Assembly: GCA_017940415.1 (NCBI GenBank)
Contig: JAGAYR010000016.1
Location: 155,316 to 219,315 of the forward strand
Direction of reading: 5' to 3'
DNA: 64,000 nt
Origin: Lachnospiraceae bacterium
GTDB lineage: Bacteria; Bacillota; Clostridia; Lachnospirales; Lachnospiraceae
In this document: positions 18,824 through 26,595 of the stretch, one piece after another
Position numbering within the stretch: the stretch's first letter is position 1
How the letters are laid out: each line of letters starts with the position of its first letter
Notes under the pieces: model-generated
What the model was told of the DNA's origin: nothing
Seen by the model: only the letters and a program-made list of their open reading frames with translations
The model's database searches: none
Made by a program: the position numbers and the translations under genes

Positions 18824-21088
18824 CTAGTCATAGGAAAGGGTAGTTTCGTAGATCCTGACGCTCCTTGCTTTTATCCTGAAAGCCCCGTGACAACGCTCTC
18901 TTTCCGTATCAAACGGCCTCTCCAGATAGGTATCTGCCGCAAGAACCCAGGAATAACCGCATCCTTCGGGTAGTGCCGGGAGCTCCGCATCCAGGTCCTC
19001 CCAATAGGAATTGACCGCTATGAACACCGCCTGAGGGTAGTTTTTGTTGAATTTTCCGGGATATCCCGCAAAACAAACCCCCACATAGTGTGAATAATCG
19101 CAAAAATCGCTTCTCCAGGCCTTAGTATCGTGGACCGACATTCCGGGAAGCCCGAAAGCATCGTTTCCGCAGTTTTTCCTTATACAGTCATGCTCTTTCC
19201 TGAATCTGATCAGTGTCTTGAAGAAATCATACAGATCCCTGTTTGCGTCCAGATCCTTCCAATTAAGCCAGGCGATGTAATTATCCTGACAATATGCGTT
19301 ATTGTTACCGCCCTGAGAATTTCCGAACTCGTCACCCATGAAAAACATGGGAGTTCCGCGGCTCATCATAAGCACCGCCGCCGCATTCCTGATCATCCTG
19401 CGCCTTAAGGCATTTACTTCCTTATCAGTGGTCTCGCCCTCTGATCCGCAGTTCCAGCTTCTGTTATCGTCTGCTCCGTCGGTGTTACCCCAGTTATTTT
19501 CCTCATTGTGCTTCTGATTGTAGGTATACAGATCGTGAAGCGTAAATCCATCGTGACATGTGAGGAAATTTACGGAAGCATTATGCCCTCTTACTTCGGG
19601 GATATAAAGATCCGGAGATCCCATCATCCTCTTGGCCGCATCGCAGGCTTTACCGGCATCTCCTTTAAGGAAGGATCTCATATCATCCCTGTAGCGTCCG
19701 TTCCATTCCGCCCATCTGTTCCATGAAGGGAAAGTTCCTACCTGATACAATCCTCCGGCGTCCCACGCCTCCGCAATGAGCTTGACGTTTCCGAGGATGG
19801 GGTCATAAGCAAGACTCTGGAGAAGAGGCGGCTTGCTCATTGGAGATCCGTCCTCATTTCTACCTAATATAGAAGCAAGATCGAATCTGAATCCGTCGAT
19901 ATGATATGTGGTAACCCAGTATCTGAGACAGTCCAGTATAAAGTTCTGGACTATGGGGTGGTTACAGTTCAGTGTATTTCCACATCCGGAGAAATTGTAA
20001 TAATGCCCGTCCGGGGTGAGCAGATAGTAGATATTATTATCGATTCCCTTAAAAGAAAACACCGGGCCGTGCTCATTTCCCTCAGCGGTATGGTTGAACA
20101 CAACATCCAATAAGACATCAATGTCATTTTCATGGCACAGTTTTATGAATTCTTTTAACTCCGTGCCTTCCCTGTTGAACTCCACGGCCGAGGTGTAGCT
20201 GGTATTCGGCGAGAAGAAAGAGACGGTATTGTAGCCCCAATAATCCATCAGCTCTCTTCCATAGAAATCCCTGTGATCGAGAGTTTCGTCGAATTCGAAT
20301 ATGGGCATGAGTTCGAGAGCATTTACTCCCAGTTCCTTCAGATAAGGAAGCTTTTCCATGATTCCGGCGAAAGTACCCGCCTTATCTCCGGTTCCGGATG
20401 ACTTGTCCTTGGTAAATCCCCTGACATGCATCTCATAGATGACAAGATCTTCCATGGGCTTATGCTTTCTTGTGAGCCTGCCCCAGTCGAAATTGTTTTT
20501 GACGACTCTTGCTTTATAGATCGAGTCATTATAGGCACCCCACTTGCTCTGGCCCGTTACAGCCTTGGCATAGGGGTCGAGGATTATCTTGTTCTTATCG
20601 AAAATAAGACCTTTTGCAGGATCGTAGGGTCCGTCGAATCTGTACGCGTATTCGAAATCTTCTATATCTATATCGAATACGATCATGGACCACACCTTAC
20701 CTATCCTGTAACTGTCGGGAAAAGGAAGAACGGCATAAGGAACATTGCTTTCTCTTTTAAACAGGAGAAGCTCGCAATAATATGCCTGATTTGATGAAAT
20801 GGTGAAATTTACGCCGGTGGGAATCGCAGTGGCGCCGTTTAACTCATAGATGCCGGGACGCACGCCGTAGCCGGCTATGACATCGTAAGGCTCCATGTGA
20901 ATCTCGCCCAGATTGGAGATCGCGGCCCTTACGTCCGAGATCGTGGCGAATTTCTTGACCGCATTTTTTGTCTCGAGAGCTATAGACTTTTCCGCATCCG
21001 AAGCCACCTTAACGGAAGCCTTGGACGAGGCCTTTTTTGTCCCATTGGAATTCTTTGAACGGGGCTTATTTCCTGTGCTTTCTGCCAT
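18824..21088 (-). CDS. glgX: Glycogen debranching enzyme (GH13, GlgX/isoamylase type)
   Basis: The 754-residue protein has a CBM48-like N-terminal domain (about 65-180), then a GH13 barrel. Region I is DVVFNHTAEG (328-337), region II GFRFDLAS with nucleophile Asp403, region III LIAEAWD with acid/base Glu440, and region IV CHDGFTL near 511-517. It cleaves alpha-1,6 branches of glycogen or limit dextrins. A low-complexity Lys/Ser/Ala-rich extension (about 1-45) precedes the catalytic part and is unusual for GlgX. No signal peptide is visible, so it is cytoplasmic. An extended -10 (TGGTATAAT) lies about 45 nt upstream. Confidence 0.92.
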   Translation of the reverse strand: MAESTGNKPRSKNSNGTKKASSKASVKVASDAEKSIALETKNAVKKFATISDVRAAISNLGEIHMEPYDVIAGYGVRPGIYELNGATAIPTGVNFTISSNQAYYCELLLFKRESNVPYAVLPFPDSYRIGKVWSMIVFDIDIEDFEYAYRFDGPYDPAKGLIFDKNKIILDPYAKAVTGQSKWGAYNDSIYKARVVKNNFDWGRLTRKHKPMEDLVIYEMHVRGFTKDKSSGTGDKAGTFAGIMEKLPYLKELGVNALELMPIFEFDETLDHRDFYGRELMDYWGYNTVSFFSPNTSYTSAVEFNREGTELKEFIKLCHENDIDVLLDVVFNHTAEGNEHGPVFSFKGIDNNIYYLLTPDGHYYNFSGCGNTLNCNHPIVQNFILDCLRYWVTTYHIDGFRFDLASILGRNEDGSPMSKPPLLQSLAYDPILGNVKLIAEAWDAGGLYQVGTFPSWNRWAEWNGRYRDDMRSFLKGDAGKACDAAKRMMGSPDLYIPEVRGHNASVNFLTCHDGFTLHDLYTYNQKHNEENNWGNTDGADDNRSWNCGSEGETTDKEVNALRRRMIRNAAAVLMMSRGTPMFFMGDEFGNSQGGNNNAYCQDNYIAWLNWKDLDANRDLYDFFKTLIRFRKEHDCIRKNCGNDAFGLPGMSVHDTKAWRSDFCDYSHYVGVCFAGYPGKFNKNYPQAVFIAVNSYWEDLDAELPALPEGCGYSWVLAADTYLERPFDTERERCHGAFRIKARSVRIYETTLSYD

Positions 21089-21129
21089 GAAAAATCCCTC
21101 CCACTAAGAAACGTCCTACAGACCCTTAA

Positions 21130-21138
21130 ATTATACCA
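21130..21138 (-). promoter_or_regulatory. Extended -10 promoter of glgX
   Basis: The minus strand reads TGGTATAAT in the divergent region upstream of glgX. The -35 match is poor, so the extended TG is the main evidence. Confidence 0.5.
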
Positions 21139-21151
21139 TTTTTAGCCTGAT

Positions 21152-21180
21152 TTGCATATATCGGGGCCTTGTGATAGTAT
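21152..21180 (+). promoter_or_regulatory. Promoter of the DUF4430-ECF operon
   Basis: TTGCAT, a 17-nt spacer and TAGTAT, with an extended TG one base before the -10, lie upstream of the DUF4430 gene. The predicted transcription start is near 21187, immediately before a stable hairpin. Confidence 0.6.
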
Positions 21181-21187
21181 CTTTCGG

Positions 21188-21211
21188 TGCCTGAAAGCAC
21201 TGTTTCGGGCA
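21188..21211 (+). promoter_or_regulatory. 5'-terminal leader hairpin with an alternative fold
   Basis: TGCCTGAAA pairs with TTTCGGGCA (9 bp including one G-T, 6-nt loop). The same bases can instead form CGGTGC/GCACTG (21185-21202). The hairpin would sit at the very 5' end of the mRNA, upstream of the AAGGAG ribosome site. Confidence 0.5.
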
Positions 21212-21237
21212 GGTTTTGATTAAGGAGATATGAAAAA

Positions 21238-21756
21238 ATGGAAAAGAAAACAAGAAATCTGCTTATCGGCTTGGGAGCATTTGTAGCTCTTATTGTCATC
21301 GCGCTTATCGTATTCAATATGTATAAGCCTCAGTCTCAGCCCGCAACCGCTGCAGAGACCGAAATCGCAGCAGAGGAGACCGCAACCGCTGACGAACAGA
21401 CTGCAGAAGATGTTGCAGATGACGAGCAGGCAGATGATGATCAGAATGCGGATGATATCAAGAACATCGTTATCGAAGTTAAGGATTCCGAAGGAAACGT
21501 AACTTCTTACGAAGTAACCACCGATGCCGAGTTCCTCAGACAGGCTATGGACGAGGCAGAAGGTCTTACTTATGACGGATCCGACAGCGAATACGGAATG
21601 ATGGTTGAAGTTGTAAACGGAGAGCAGGCTATCTACTCCGAAGACAATGCTTACTGGGCATTCTATGTTAACGGCGAGTACGGCAACTACGGAATCGATT
21701 CCCAGCCCGTTACCGACGGTGACACTTATTCAATCGTTTACGAAGCAGCTAACTAA
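21238..21756 (+). CDS. DUF4430 (transcobalamin-like) surface protein
   Basis: The 172-residue protein has an N-terminal membrane helix (about 8-28), an acidic Glu/Asp/Ala/Gln-rich linker (about 38-75) and a C-terminal DUF4430 domain with DNAYWAFYVNGEYGNYGI-type sequence. DUF4430 resembles the beta-domain of transcobalamin/intrinsic factor and is found in surface proteins near ECF transporters. It probably captures a ligand, perhaps a corrinoid, and hands it to the S component encoded next. It is anchored by the uncleaved helix; no lipobox Cys is present. The ligand is inferred. Confidence 0.85.
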   Translation: MEKKTRNLLIGLGAFVALIVIALIVFNMYKPQSQPATAAETEIAAEETATADEQTAEDVADDEQADDDQNADDIKNIVIEVKDSEGNVTSYEVTTDAEFLRQAMDEAEGLTYDGSDSEYGMMVEVVNGEQAIYSEDNAYWAFYVNGEYGNYGIDSQPVTDGDTYSIVYEAAN

Positions 21757-21763
21757 TCCCCTC

Positions 21764-21796
21764 ACCGGCAGGCTTCATAAGTCTGCCGGTATTTTG
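21764..21796 (+). terminator. Terminator-like hairpin abutting the ECF S start codon
   Basis: An 11-bp stem (ACCGGCAG...CTGCCGGT extended by GCT/AGT) with a 5-nt loop is followed by ATTTTG and, 7 nt after the stem, by the ATG of the next gene. It probably sets the ratio between the two products. Confidence 0.7.
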
Positions 21797-21797
21797 T

Positions 21798-22325
21798 ATG
21801 GATAAGAAATTCTCGATAAAAGATATAGCATATATAGGAATGGCCGTCGCGCTCATAGAAACCTGCAAGATGGCACTTGCTTTCCTTCCGAACATCGAGC
21901 TGACATCCCTCTGGCTCGTAATGTTTACCTTGCTCATGGGTTGGAAAGCACTCATCATCGTTCCGATCTTTGTAGCAATAGAGGCAAGTCTGTACGGTCC
22001 CCATGTGTGGGTAATAATGTATCTCTATGTATGGCCCTTACTTATCATTCTGTCTCATACATTCCGCAAGAACACAAATGTTTTATTCTGGGCTCTTCTG
22101 TCCGGATTCTTCGGGCTTTTCTTCGGAGCTTTATGCACTCCGGCCCAGGTTATATTTTTCACCAAACCCGATACATTCAATGCAGCGCTAAAAGCAGGAT
22201 TTGCATGGTGGGTTGCAGGTATACCCTACGATGTAGTCCATGCCATAGGGAACTTCTCCATAATGCTTGTTCTGTATACGCCCATACAGTTTGCGGTGAA
22301 CAAATTAGAGACTATTTCACATTGA
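21798..22325 (+). CDS. ECF transporter S component
   Basis: The 175-residue, six-helix protein starts with the S-component pattern FSIKDIAYIGMAVALIETCKMALAFLPNIEL and contains short loops throughout. S components bind a vitamin or other micronutrient and dock on a shared EcfAA'T energising module, which is not encoded in this window. Linkage to a DUF4430 protein suggests cobalamin or another corrinoid, but the substrate is inferred. No Shine-Dalgarno sequence is visible; a terminator-like hairpin occupies that position. Confidence 0.8.
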   Translation: MDKKFSIKDIAYIGMAVALIETCKMALAFLPNIELTSLWLVMFTLLMGWKALIIVPIFVAIEASLYGPHVWVIMYLYVWPLLIILSHTFRKNTNVLFWALLSGFFGLFFGALCTPAQVIFFTKPDTFNAALKAGFAWWVAGIPYDVVHAIGNFSIMLVLYTPIQFAVNKLETISH

Positions 22326-22350
22326 CTAGGCCTCGAAAAAAATATATATT
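22322..22350 (+). promoter_or_regulatory. Promoter of tRNA-Ser
   Basis: TTGACT, a 17-nt spacer and TATATT precede the tRNA by about 25 nt. The -35 overlaps the stop codon of the ECF S gene. Confidence 0.7.
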
Positions 22351-22374
22351 ATTGAAGTTGGCAATAAAGGTCAT

Positions 22375-22460
22375 GGAGAAGTATCGAAGCGGTCATAACG
22401 GGGCGCACTCGAAATGCGTTTGCCCTCCGGGGCACGAGGGTTCGAATCCCTCCTTCTCCG
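22375..22460 (+). tRNA. tRNA-Ser (anticodon CGA)
   Basis: The 86-nt sequence folds as a class II tRNA. GGAGAAG pairs with CTTCTCC in the acceptor stem. The anticodon loop is CTCGAAA with anticodon CGA, reading UCG. A long variable arm is present (GCCC/GGGC), and the T arm is GAGGG-TTCGAAT-CCCTC. The 3' CCA is not encoded. The long variable arm and anticodon both support serine. Confidence 0.93.
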
Positions 22461-22467
22461 CTACATG

Positions 22468-22498
22468 AAAAACCTGAGAGCGTTGCTCTCAGGTTTTT
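22468..22498. terminator. Bidirectional terminator after tRNA-Ser and the BlaR1-like gene
   Basis: AAAAACCTGAGAGC pairs with its complement around a GTT loop and ends in TTTTT on both strands. It serves the tRNA on the plus strand and the convergent sensor gene on the minus strand. Confidence 0.92.
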
Positions 22499-22504
22499 AC
22501 TTTA

Positions 22505-24904
22505 TCATTCATCCATTTTGAAATCATGGCAGGATTCGAGGATGATACTTGAATCTTCCTGAACGAATATTTCAATCGTAACCCTAACCGCATTTTCATA
22601 ATCGGGAACGGGACTGTACTTATATACATAACCCGTAGGTGCGGACAGGTATACCTTACCGTCTTCAAACTCAATATTGATAATATCCGACCAGACTATC
22701 TTCTCGAGTTCATTGTGTTTCTCAAAAGGTTTTACGTGTATACCAAACCAGGCGCTTACATAAGCGGGCGTTATCTGGAACACATTGAACTCCTGCCTAG
22801 CACTGTCCCAGTTGTATCCGATATTTTCATCAAGATAATCGGCAAAATACTGACTGTCATATCTGGTGAGTTTATAGTTACCGCCGTCATATTCCACAAT
22901 GCACAGTCCGTACTGACACATACCGGTGCCGGTTCCTTCACATTCTGCGATCAGGTACTCATCCGTGCCATCCCCGTCCGCATCAAACTTTTCAATCGTC
23001 GGACCGTATGCACCCATGGCAATATCCACAGGTATCTCAATATCACCGTCATAGATCACAGACTTCATTGTCTGATAATCCTGTCTGAGATATACCGATC
23101 CGTCCGAGGAATAATAATCATATACATTTCCTTCGGATTTTTCAGGCACTTCATGTGCTATATACGAATCAAACAGCTGAAGATAATCACAAGGCTCGTC
23201 GCCAAGCAAAAGTCTTATTGCCAGATGTGGACCTGTTGAATTACCGGTAGATCCGATGGTACCGATAACGTCACCTGCACTTACCACATCGTTTACATTT
23301 ACGCTTACTTCTTCAAGATGACAGTATGTAACCGTAATAAGTCCTGCAGACTCTACTATATAATTTCCGTCCTTATCGTCAAATCCGGTTTCTGTTATTG
23401 TACCGTCAGTAGCCGCATATATGGAATCACCGATTTTTCCTGCGATATCGGTTTCGGGATGATAATTGTCCTCGTCTGTACTGAACTGTCTGGTTACCAG
23501 ATCACTATCCGTAGGCCATACAAAGGTCTGGGATTCCACCTCTACGACATCAGCATCTTCAAGATCTCCCAAAGGATTAACTCCGAGAACAAACTCCTCT
23601 CCGTCTGCAAGCTTTACCATATTGAAATTATCGGAACCTTCTGAAACAAAAAGCAGACTATTCTCCGAGATTTTGAATCTGTTTACTCTTTCGGTTCCCG
23701 TCATCTCTGCATCATCTGTCATGGTAAGGATTCCTTCTTCAATGGAATATGTTCCTGTACCGATGAAACTGCTGATGGGAGATTCATACCATGTATAGGT
23801 TCCGTCAGGCAGAAACGAAATACTGAAATTTATCAGTTTATCCGAATCCGTACCATTAATGGTATAAGCGTTTAAGCTGTAGTAATATACTCTTTCTTCA
23901 TCAAATACATGGGGCTCATCCAAAACCGGTATTTCGTTTTCCAAAGGTGCTTCACTCACAGACTCATCCTTCTTAGGATTTGTCAGGAAGCAAACTGCCA
24001 GAACCACACATGCAACAAGTGACGCAATTATGATCCAGAAAGCAGGCTTCTTATAATTAAGTACATTCTTTATACGCATCTTTACTCCGGTCTCTCCAAA
24101 AGCCACAGGACATGCCGCAATCCTTCTTCTTTGAACGCTACAATTAAGCAGTGCCTGAGAATATGCAGCCATATAATCACTGCTCTTATCACGGATCACC
24201 TTTTCATCACATGCCGATTCTATATCCCTGCGCAAAAGAACATATGCAAACCAGCTCAAAGGATTGAACCAATATACGGCCAGAAGTGCGTATCCCAAAG
24301 GCTTCCATACATAATCGCATCTCTTCAAATGTGCCTTTTCATGAGCCAGAACAAGCTCAAGAGTTTCACTGTCCATTCCGGAAGGCACATATATAACGGG
24401 ACGAATTATTCCGAGTATGAAGGGAGATTTTACTTCATCACATTCCATTATTCCTTTTTCAAGAAGTGCGGCTTCCCTTACGCTTCTTTTGATCTTTGCA
24501 TAGCTGATAAAAGCATACAAAGCCATAGCTAAGATACCGATTACCCAAACAATACATAAAACCGTTACAACAACCTGCATGGGATTTACACTGTTTGCCG
24601 CAGCCGGCGCAAATGTCTCTTCCATCACAGGATTAACTGCACTGTTAACCACGTTTATCCCTGTTTCGATATGAGGTGCATCGGTTGCCTGAATATTCGC
24701 GGGTACCACTTCTCCGCTGGGAAGAAGACTCAGTGCACTCTCAAGTGAAAAGGGGACCATAAGCCTTATAGCAACCAACGCCCACAGCAGGCATGTAACC
24801 CATTTAGGTGCTTTTTTCAAAAGAAGTCTTACTGCTATAACAGCCAGAATCAGCCATGATGCGCTGTAAGACAGATTTAATATTTTCAGGAAAACTGTGC
24901 TCAT
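22505..24904 (-). CDS. BlaR1/MecR1-type M56 sensor protease with C-terminal LytM-like domain
   Basis: The 799-residue protein starts with four membrane helices and an M56 metalloprotease domain with HEKAH (188-192) and ESACDEKVI. A further helix is near 287-307. An extracellular part follows: a lipocalin-like beta region (about 335-440), a peptidase M23/LytM domain (about 462-580), and a C-terminal region containing a DADGDGTDEY repeat. In known BlaR1 the outer domain senses beta-lactam and activates the protease that clears BlaI. Here a LytM domain takes that place. LytM keeps His482 and Asp486 but has HLA (560-562) in place of HLH, so zinc binding is probably lost. It overlaps blaI by 4 nt. 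Confidence 0.85.
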   Translation of the reverse strand: MSTVFLKILNLSYSASWLILAVIAVRLLLKKAPKWVTCLLWALVAIRLMVPFSLESALSLLPSGEVVPANIQATDAPHIETGINVVNSAVNPVMEETFAPAAANSVNPMQVVVTVLCIVWVIGILAMALYAFISYAKIKRSVREAALLEKGIMECDEVKSPFILGIIRPVIYVPSGMDSETLELVLAHEKAHLKRCDYVWKPLGYALLAVYWFNPLSWFAYVLLRRDIESACDEKVIRDKSSDYMAAYSQALLNCSVQRRRIAACPVAFGETGVKMRIKNVLNYKKPAFWIIIASLVACVVLAVCFLTNPKKDESVSEAPLENEIPVLDEPHVFDEERVYYYSLNAYTINGTDSDKLINFSISFLPDGTYTWYESPISSFIGTGTYSIEEGILTMTDDAEMTGTERVNRFKISENSLLFVSEGSDNFNMVKLADGEEFVLGVNPLGDLEDADVVEVESQTFVWPTDSDLVTRQFSTDEDNYHPETDIAGKIGDSIYAATDGTITETGFDDKDGNYIVESAGLITVTYCHLEEVSVNVNDVVSAGDVIGTIGSTGNSTGPHLAIRLLLGDEPCDYLQLFDSYIAHEVPEKSEGNVYDYYSSDGSVYLRQDYQTMKSVIYDGDIEIPVDIAMGAYGPTIEKFDADGDGTDEYLIAECEGTGTGMCQYGLCIVEYDGGNYKLTRYDSQYFADYLDENIGYNWDSARQEFNVFQITPAYVSAWFGIHVKPFEKHNELEKIVWSDIINIEFEDGKVYLSAPTGYVYKYSPVPDYENAVRVTIEIFVQEDSSIILESCHDFKMDE

Positions 24905-25272
24905 TTCTTATTTCCCTTCTTGAACTCATCGATCATCTTCTGTATCTCATCCACTTCCGCATTGGATAATTTCTTACGGGAAGTAAATGCAGCTATAAAT
25001 GCGGGAAGAGATCCTTCATATGAATCCTCAACTATCTGCTCGCTCTTGGCAGAATAGAAATCTTCTCGTGTCATAAGGGTGGTGACCACTCCGTCCTCAT
25101 TCTGAAGGAGTCCTTTTTCGCAGAGTTTTCTCAGTACCGTATATGTGGTGGGTTTCTTCCAGCCCAGTTCTTTCTCACAAAGCTTTACAAGTTCTCCGGA
25201 TCCGAGAGGCTCATTTGCCCATACGATATCGGCAAATCTCTCCTGTACCGCTCCCAGTTCTATATCTTTCAT
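24901..25272 (-). CDS. BlaI/MecI/CopY-family transcriptional repressor
   Basis: The 123-residue winged-helix repressor includes ELGWKKPTTYTVLRKLCEKGLL, the BlaI/MecI recognition region, and a C-terminal dimerisation helix. I start at the ATG at 25272 because GGAGG lies 7 nt upstream; the longer frame to 25341 would run through the promoter and operator. It should repress its own operon and be cleaved when the co-encoded M56 protease is activated. Two 16-bp dyads overlap its promoter. Confidence 0.92.
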   Translation of the reverse strand: MKDIELGAVQERFADIVWANEPLGSGELVKLCEKELGWKKPTTYTVLRKLCEKGLLQNEDGVVTTLMTREDFYSAKSEQIVEDSYEGSLPAFIAAFTSRKKLSNAEVDEIQKMIDEFKKGNKK

Positions 25273-25283
25273 AAAACGCCTCC

Positions 25284-25329
25284 GTGGTTTATCCCTATAA
25301 ACTAAAATTAGTTTATTCCGATAAACCAC
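25284..25329. promoter_or_regulatory. Double BlaI-type operator
   Basis: Two copies of GTTTAT-N4-ATAAAC (25287-25302 and 25311-25326) are spaced 24 bp centre to centre. Together they also form nested dyads with GTGGTTTAT/ATAAACCAC ends. They overlap the -10 and downstream region of the blaI promoter, as expected for cooperative repressor binding. Confidence 0.85.
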
Positions 25330-25338
25330 ATTTGTCAA
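25310..25338 (-). promoter_or_regulatory. Promoter of the blaI-blaR1-like operon
   Basis: On the minus strand TTGACA (25338-25333), a 17-nt spacer and TAAACT (25315-25310) form the promoter. The upstream operator dyad covers the spacer and -10. Confidence 0.8.
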
Positions 25339-25343
25339 CATCG

Positions 25344-25372
25344 AAAAACGGCAGGATTTTTCCTGCCGTTTT
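25344..25372 (-). terminator. Terminator of the epimerase/ABC importer operon
   Basis: On the minus strand a 12-bp stem (AAAACGGCAGGA and complement, 4-nt loop) ends in TTTTT, about 30 nt beyond the epimerase stop. Confidence 0.88.
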
Positions 25373-25399
25373 CATAAGTCTTATAAAGTGTGATCAATT

Positions 25400-26590
25400 C
25401 TATGTCGAATAACCCATTCTTCTGATAACTTCTATACACATTCTTCCGTTGTGATACGGACATTTCCATGGTTCAACTATCGGCAGGCCGTTTATCGGAT
25501 TGCCATCCCCATCAACTGCCCAAAACCACTCTGAGCCTTCTCTTTTGTCTACAAGATTATCGAATATAAACTCAAGACAGCTCCTTGACGCATTCAGATA
25601 TCTCTCATCAGAATTACCGGATTCATTGTATGCATTTAAAAAACCGACAACTGTTTCAGCCTGAACCCACCAGATTCTTTTTTCATCCACTTTTCCGGCC
25701 TCGCATTCATTCGGAAGTGAATGCCCGTCGAAAGCCGTATCCAGAATATTTTGTGCCAGGTCTTTTGTTATCCTGTGGATTCTTTCACCCCACATGCGGT
25801 CCGCCTCGTCCAGCGTTTCAACAGCTCTGTCCACCAGCCAAGAAGTTTCTATATCATGTCCGTAGCTGTGAAGATCAATGAGCGACTTATAATCATCGTC
25901 AAAAAACACTTCCTGTCTGTGAAGCGATCCGTTATATACCTTTTCCGCAAAATCATTCAGAATATCCTTCAGTGCATTTTTGACTTTGTTGTCATTCCAT
26001 ACACTGTAAAGCCCCGTGTATGCTTCAAGTACATGAAGCAATGTATTCATGGTCCTGTCTGCTATTACGCCATTTTCGGAGAGTTTATCATTATCTATCT
26101 TATGAAAGCTTCGATCCGACGCTTCAAGATAGCCTTTTTCATCTTTGCATTTGGTCTCTATCAGATAAAAAAGTTCCTCCGCCTTTTCCAAAGCTTTCGG
26201 ATTCCCGCTTGCTTCATAATAGGAGGACAAAGCATATATTGCAAAAGCCTGATTGTATGTATGCTTCGTAGAATCTTTCACTTTCCCGTCATATGTTGTT
26301 GACCAGAATATTCCCCCGTTTTCCTTATCAAGACAGTGCTTTGTCATATAAGCATAGGCATGGTCCGCTTCATGGAGCAAAGATTCGTCTTTCAATAACA
26401 GATAAGCACTAGAAAAAAACCACAAGATCCTGCTGTTTAATATACAGCCTTTCTCAGCTTTTTTATCGAGCTTAAGGTTATAATCCAGATATCCGTAATA
26501 CCCGCCGAATTCATCATCTCTGAGCCCCTTCCAAAAAGGGATAATACAATTTTCGAGATGGTCTTTTACTTTGTTCACCATTGTCTTCAT
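25400..26590 (-). CDS. Cellobiose/mannobiose 2-epimerase (AGE family)
   Basis: The 396-residue protein is an (alpha/alpha)6-barrel AGE-family enzyme. Segments such as GGYYGYLD, TKHTYNQAFAIYALS, GHDIETSWL, WWVQAET and WKCPYHNGRMCIE carry the family's catalytic His and substrate residues. These enzymes epimerise the reducing-end glucose or mannose of beta-1,4 disaccharides. With GH130 phosphorylases elsewhere in the window, converting mannobiose to mannosylglucose is the likely reaction. It is the last gene of the importer operon, 5 nt after a permease gene, and lacks a signal peptide. Confidence 0.9.
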   Translation of the reverse strand: MKTMVNKVKDHLENCIIPFWKGLRDDEFGGYYGYLDYNLKLDKKAEKGCILNSRILWFFSSAYLLLKDESLLHEADHAYAYMTKHCLDKENGGIFWSTTYDGKVKDSTKHTYNQAFAIYALSSYYEASGNPKALEKAEELFYLIETKCKDEKGYLEASDRSFHKIDNDKLSENGVIADRTMNTLLHVLEAYTGLYSVWNDNKVKNALKDILNDFAEKVYNGSLHRQEVFFDDDYKSLIDLHSYGHDIETSWLVDRAVETLDEADRMWGERIHRITKDLAQNILDTAFDGHSLPNECEAGKVDEKRIWWVQAETVVGFLNAYNESGNSDERYLNASRSCLEFIFDNLVDKREGSEWFWAVDGDGNPINGLPIVEPWKCPYHNGRMCIEVIRRMGYST

Positions 26591-26595
26591 CTGTT

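Noticed and set aside
21089-21237. Cobalamin riboswitch upstream of the DUF4430-ECF operon
   Set aside because: The leader after the predicted start is only about 50 nt, and the conserved B12-box sequence is absent.
25273-25341. Longer BlaI N-terminus
   Set aside because: It would be translated through the promoter and operator region; the ATG at 25272 has a good ribosome site and begins the family domain.
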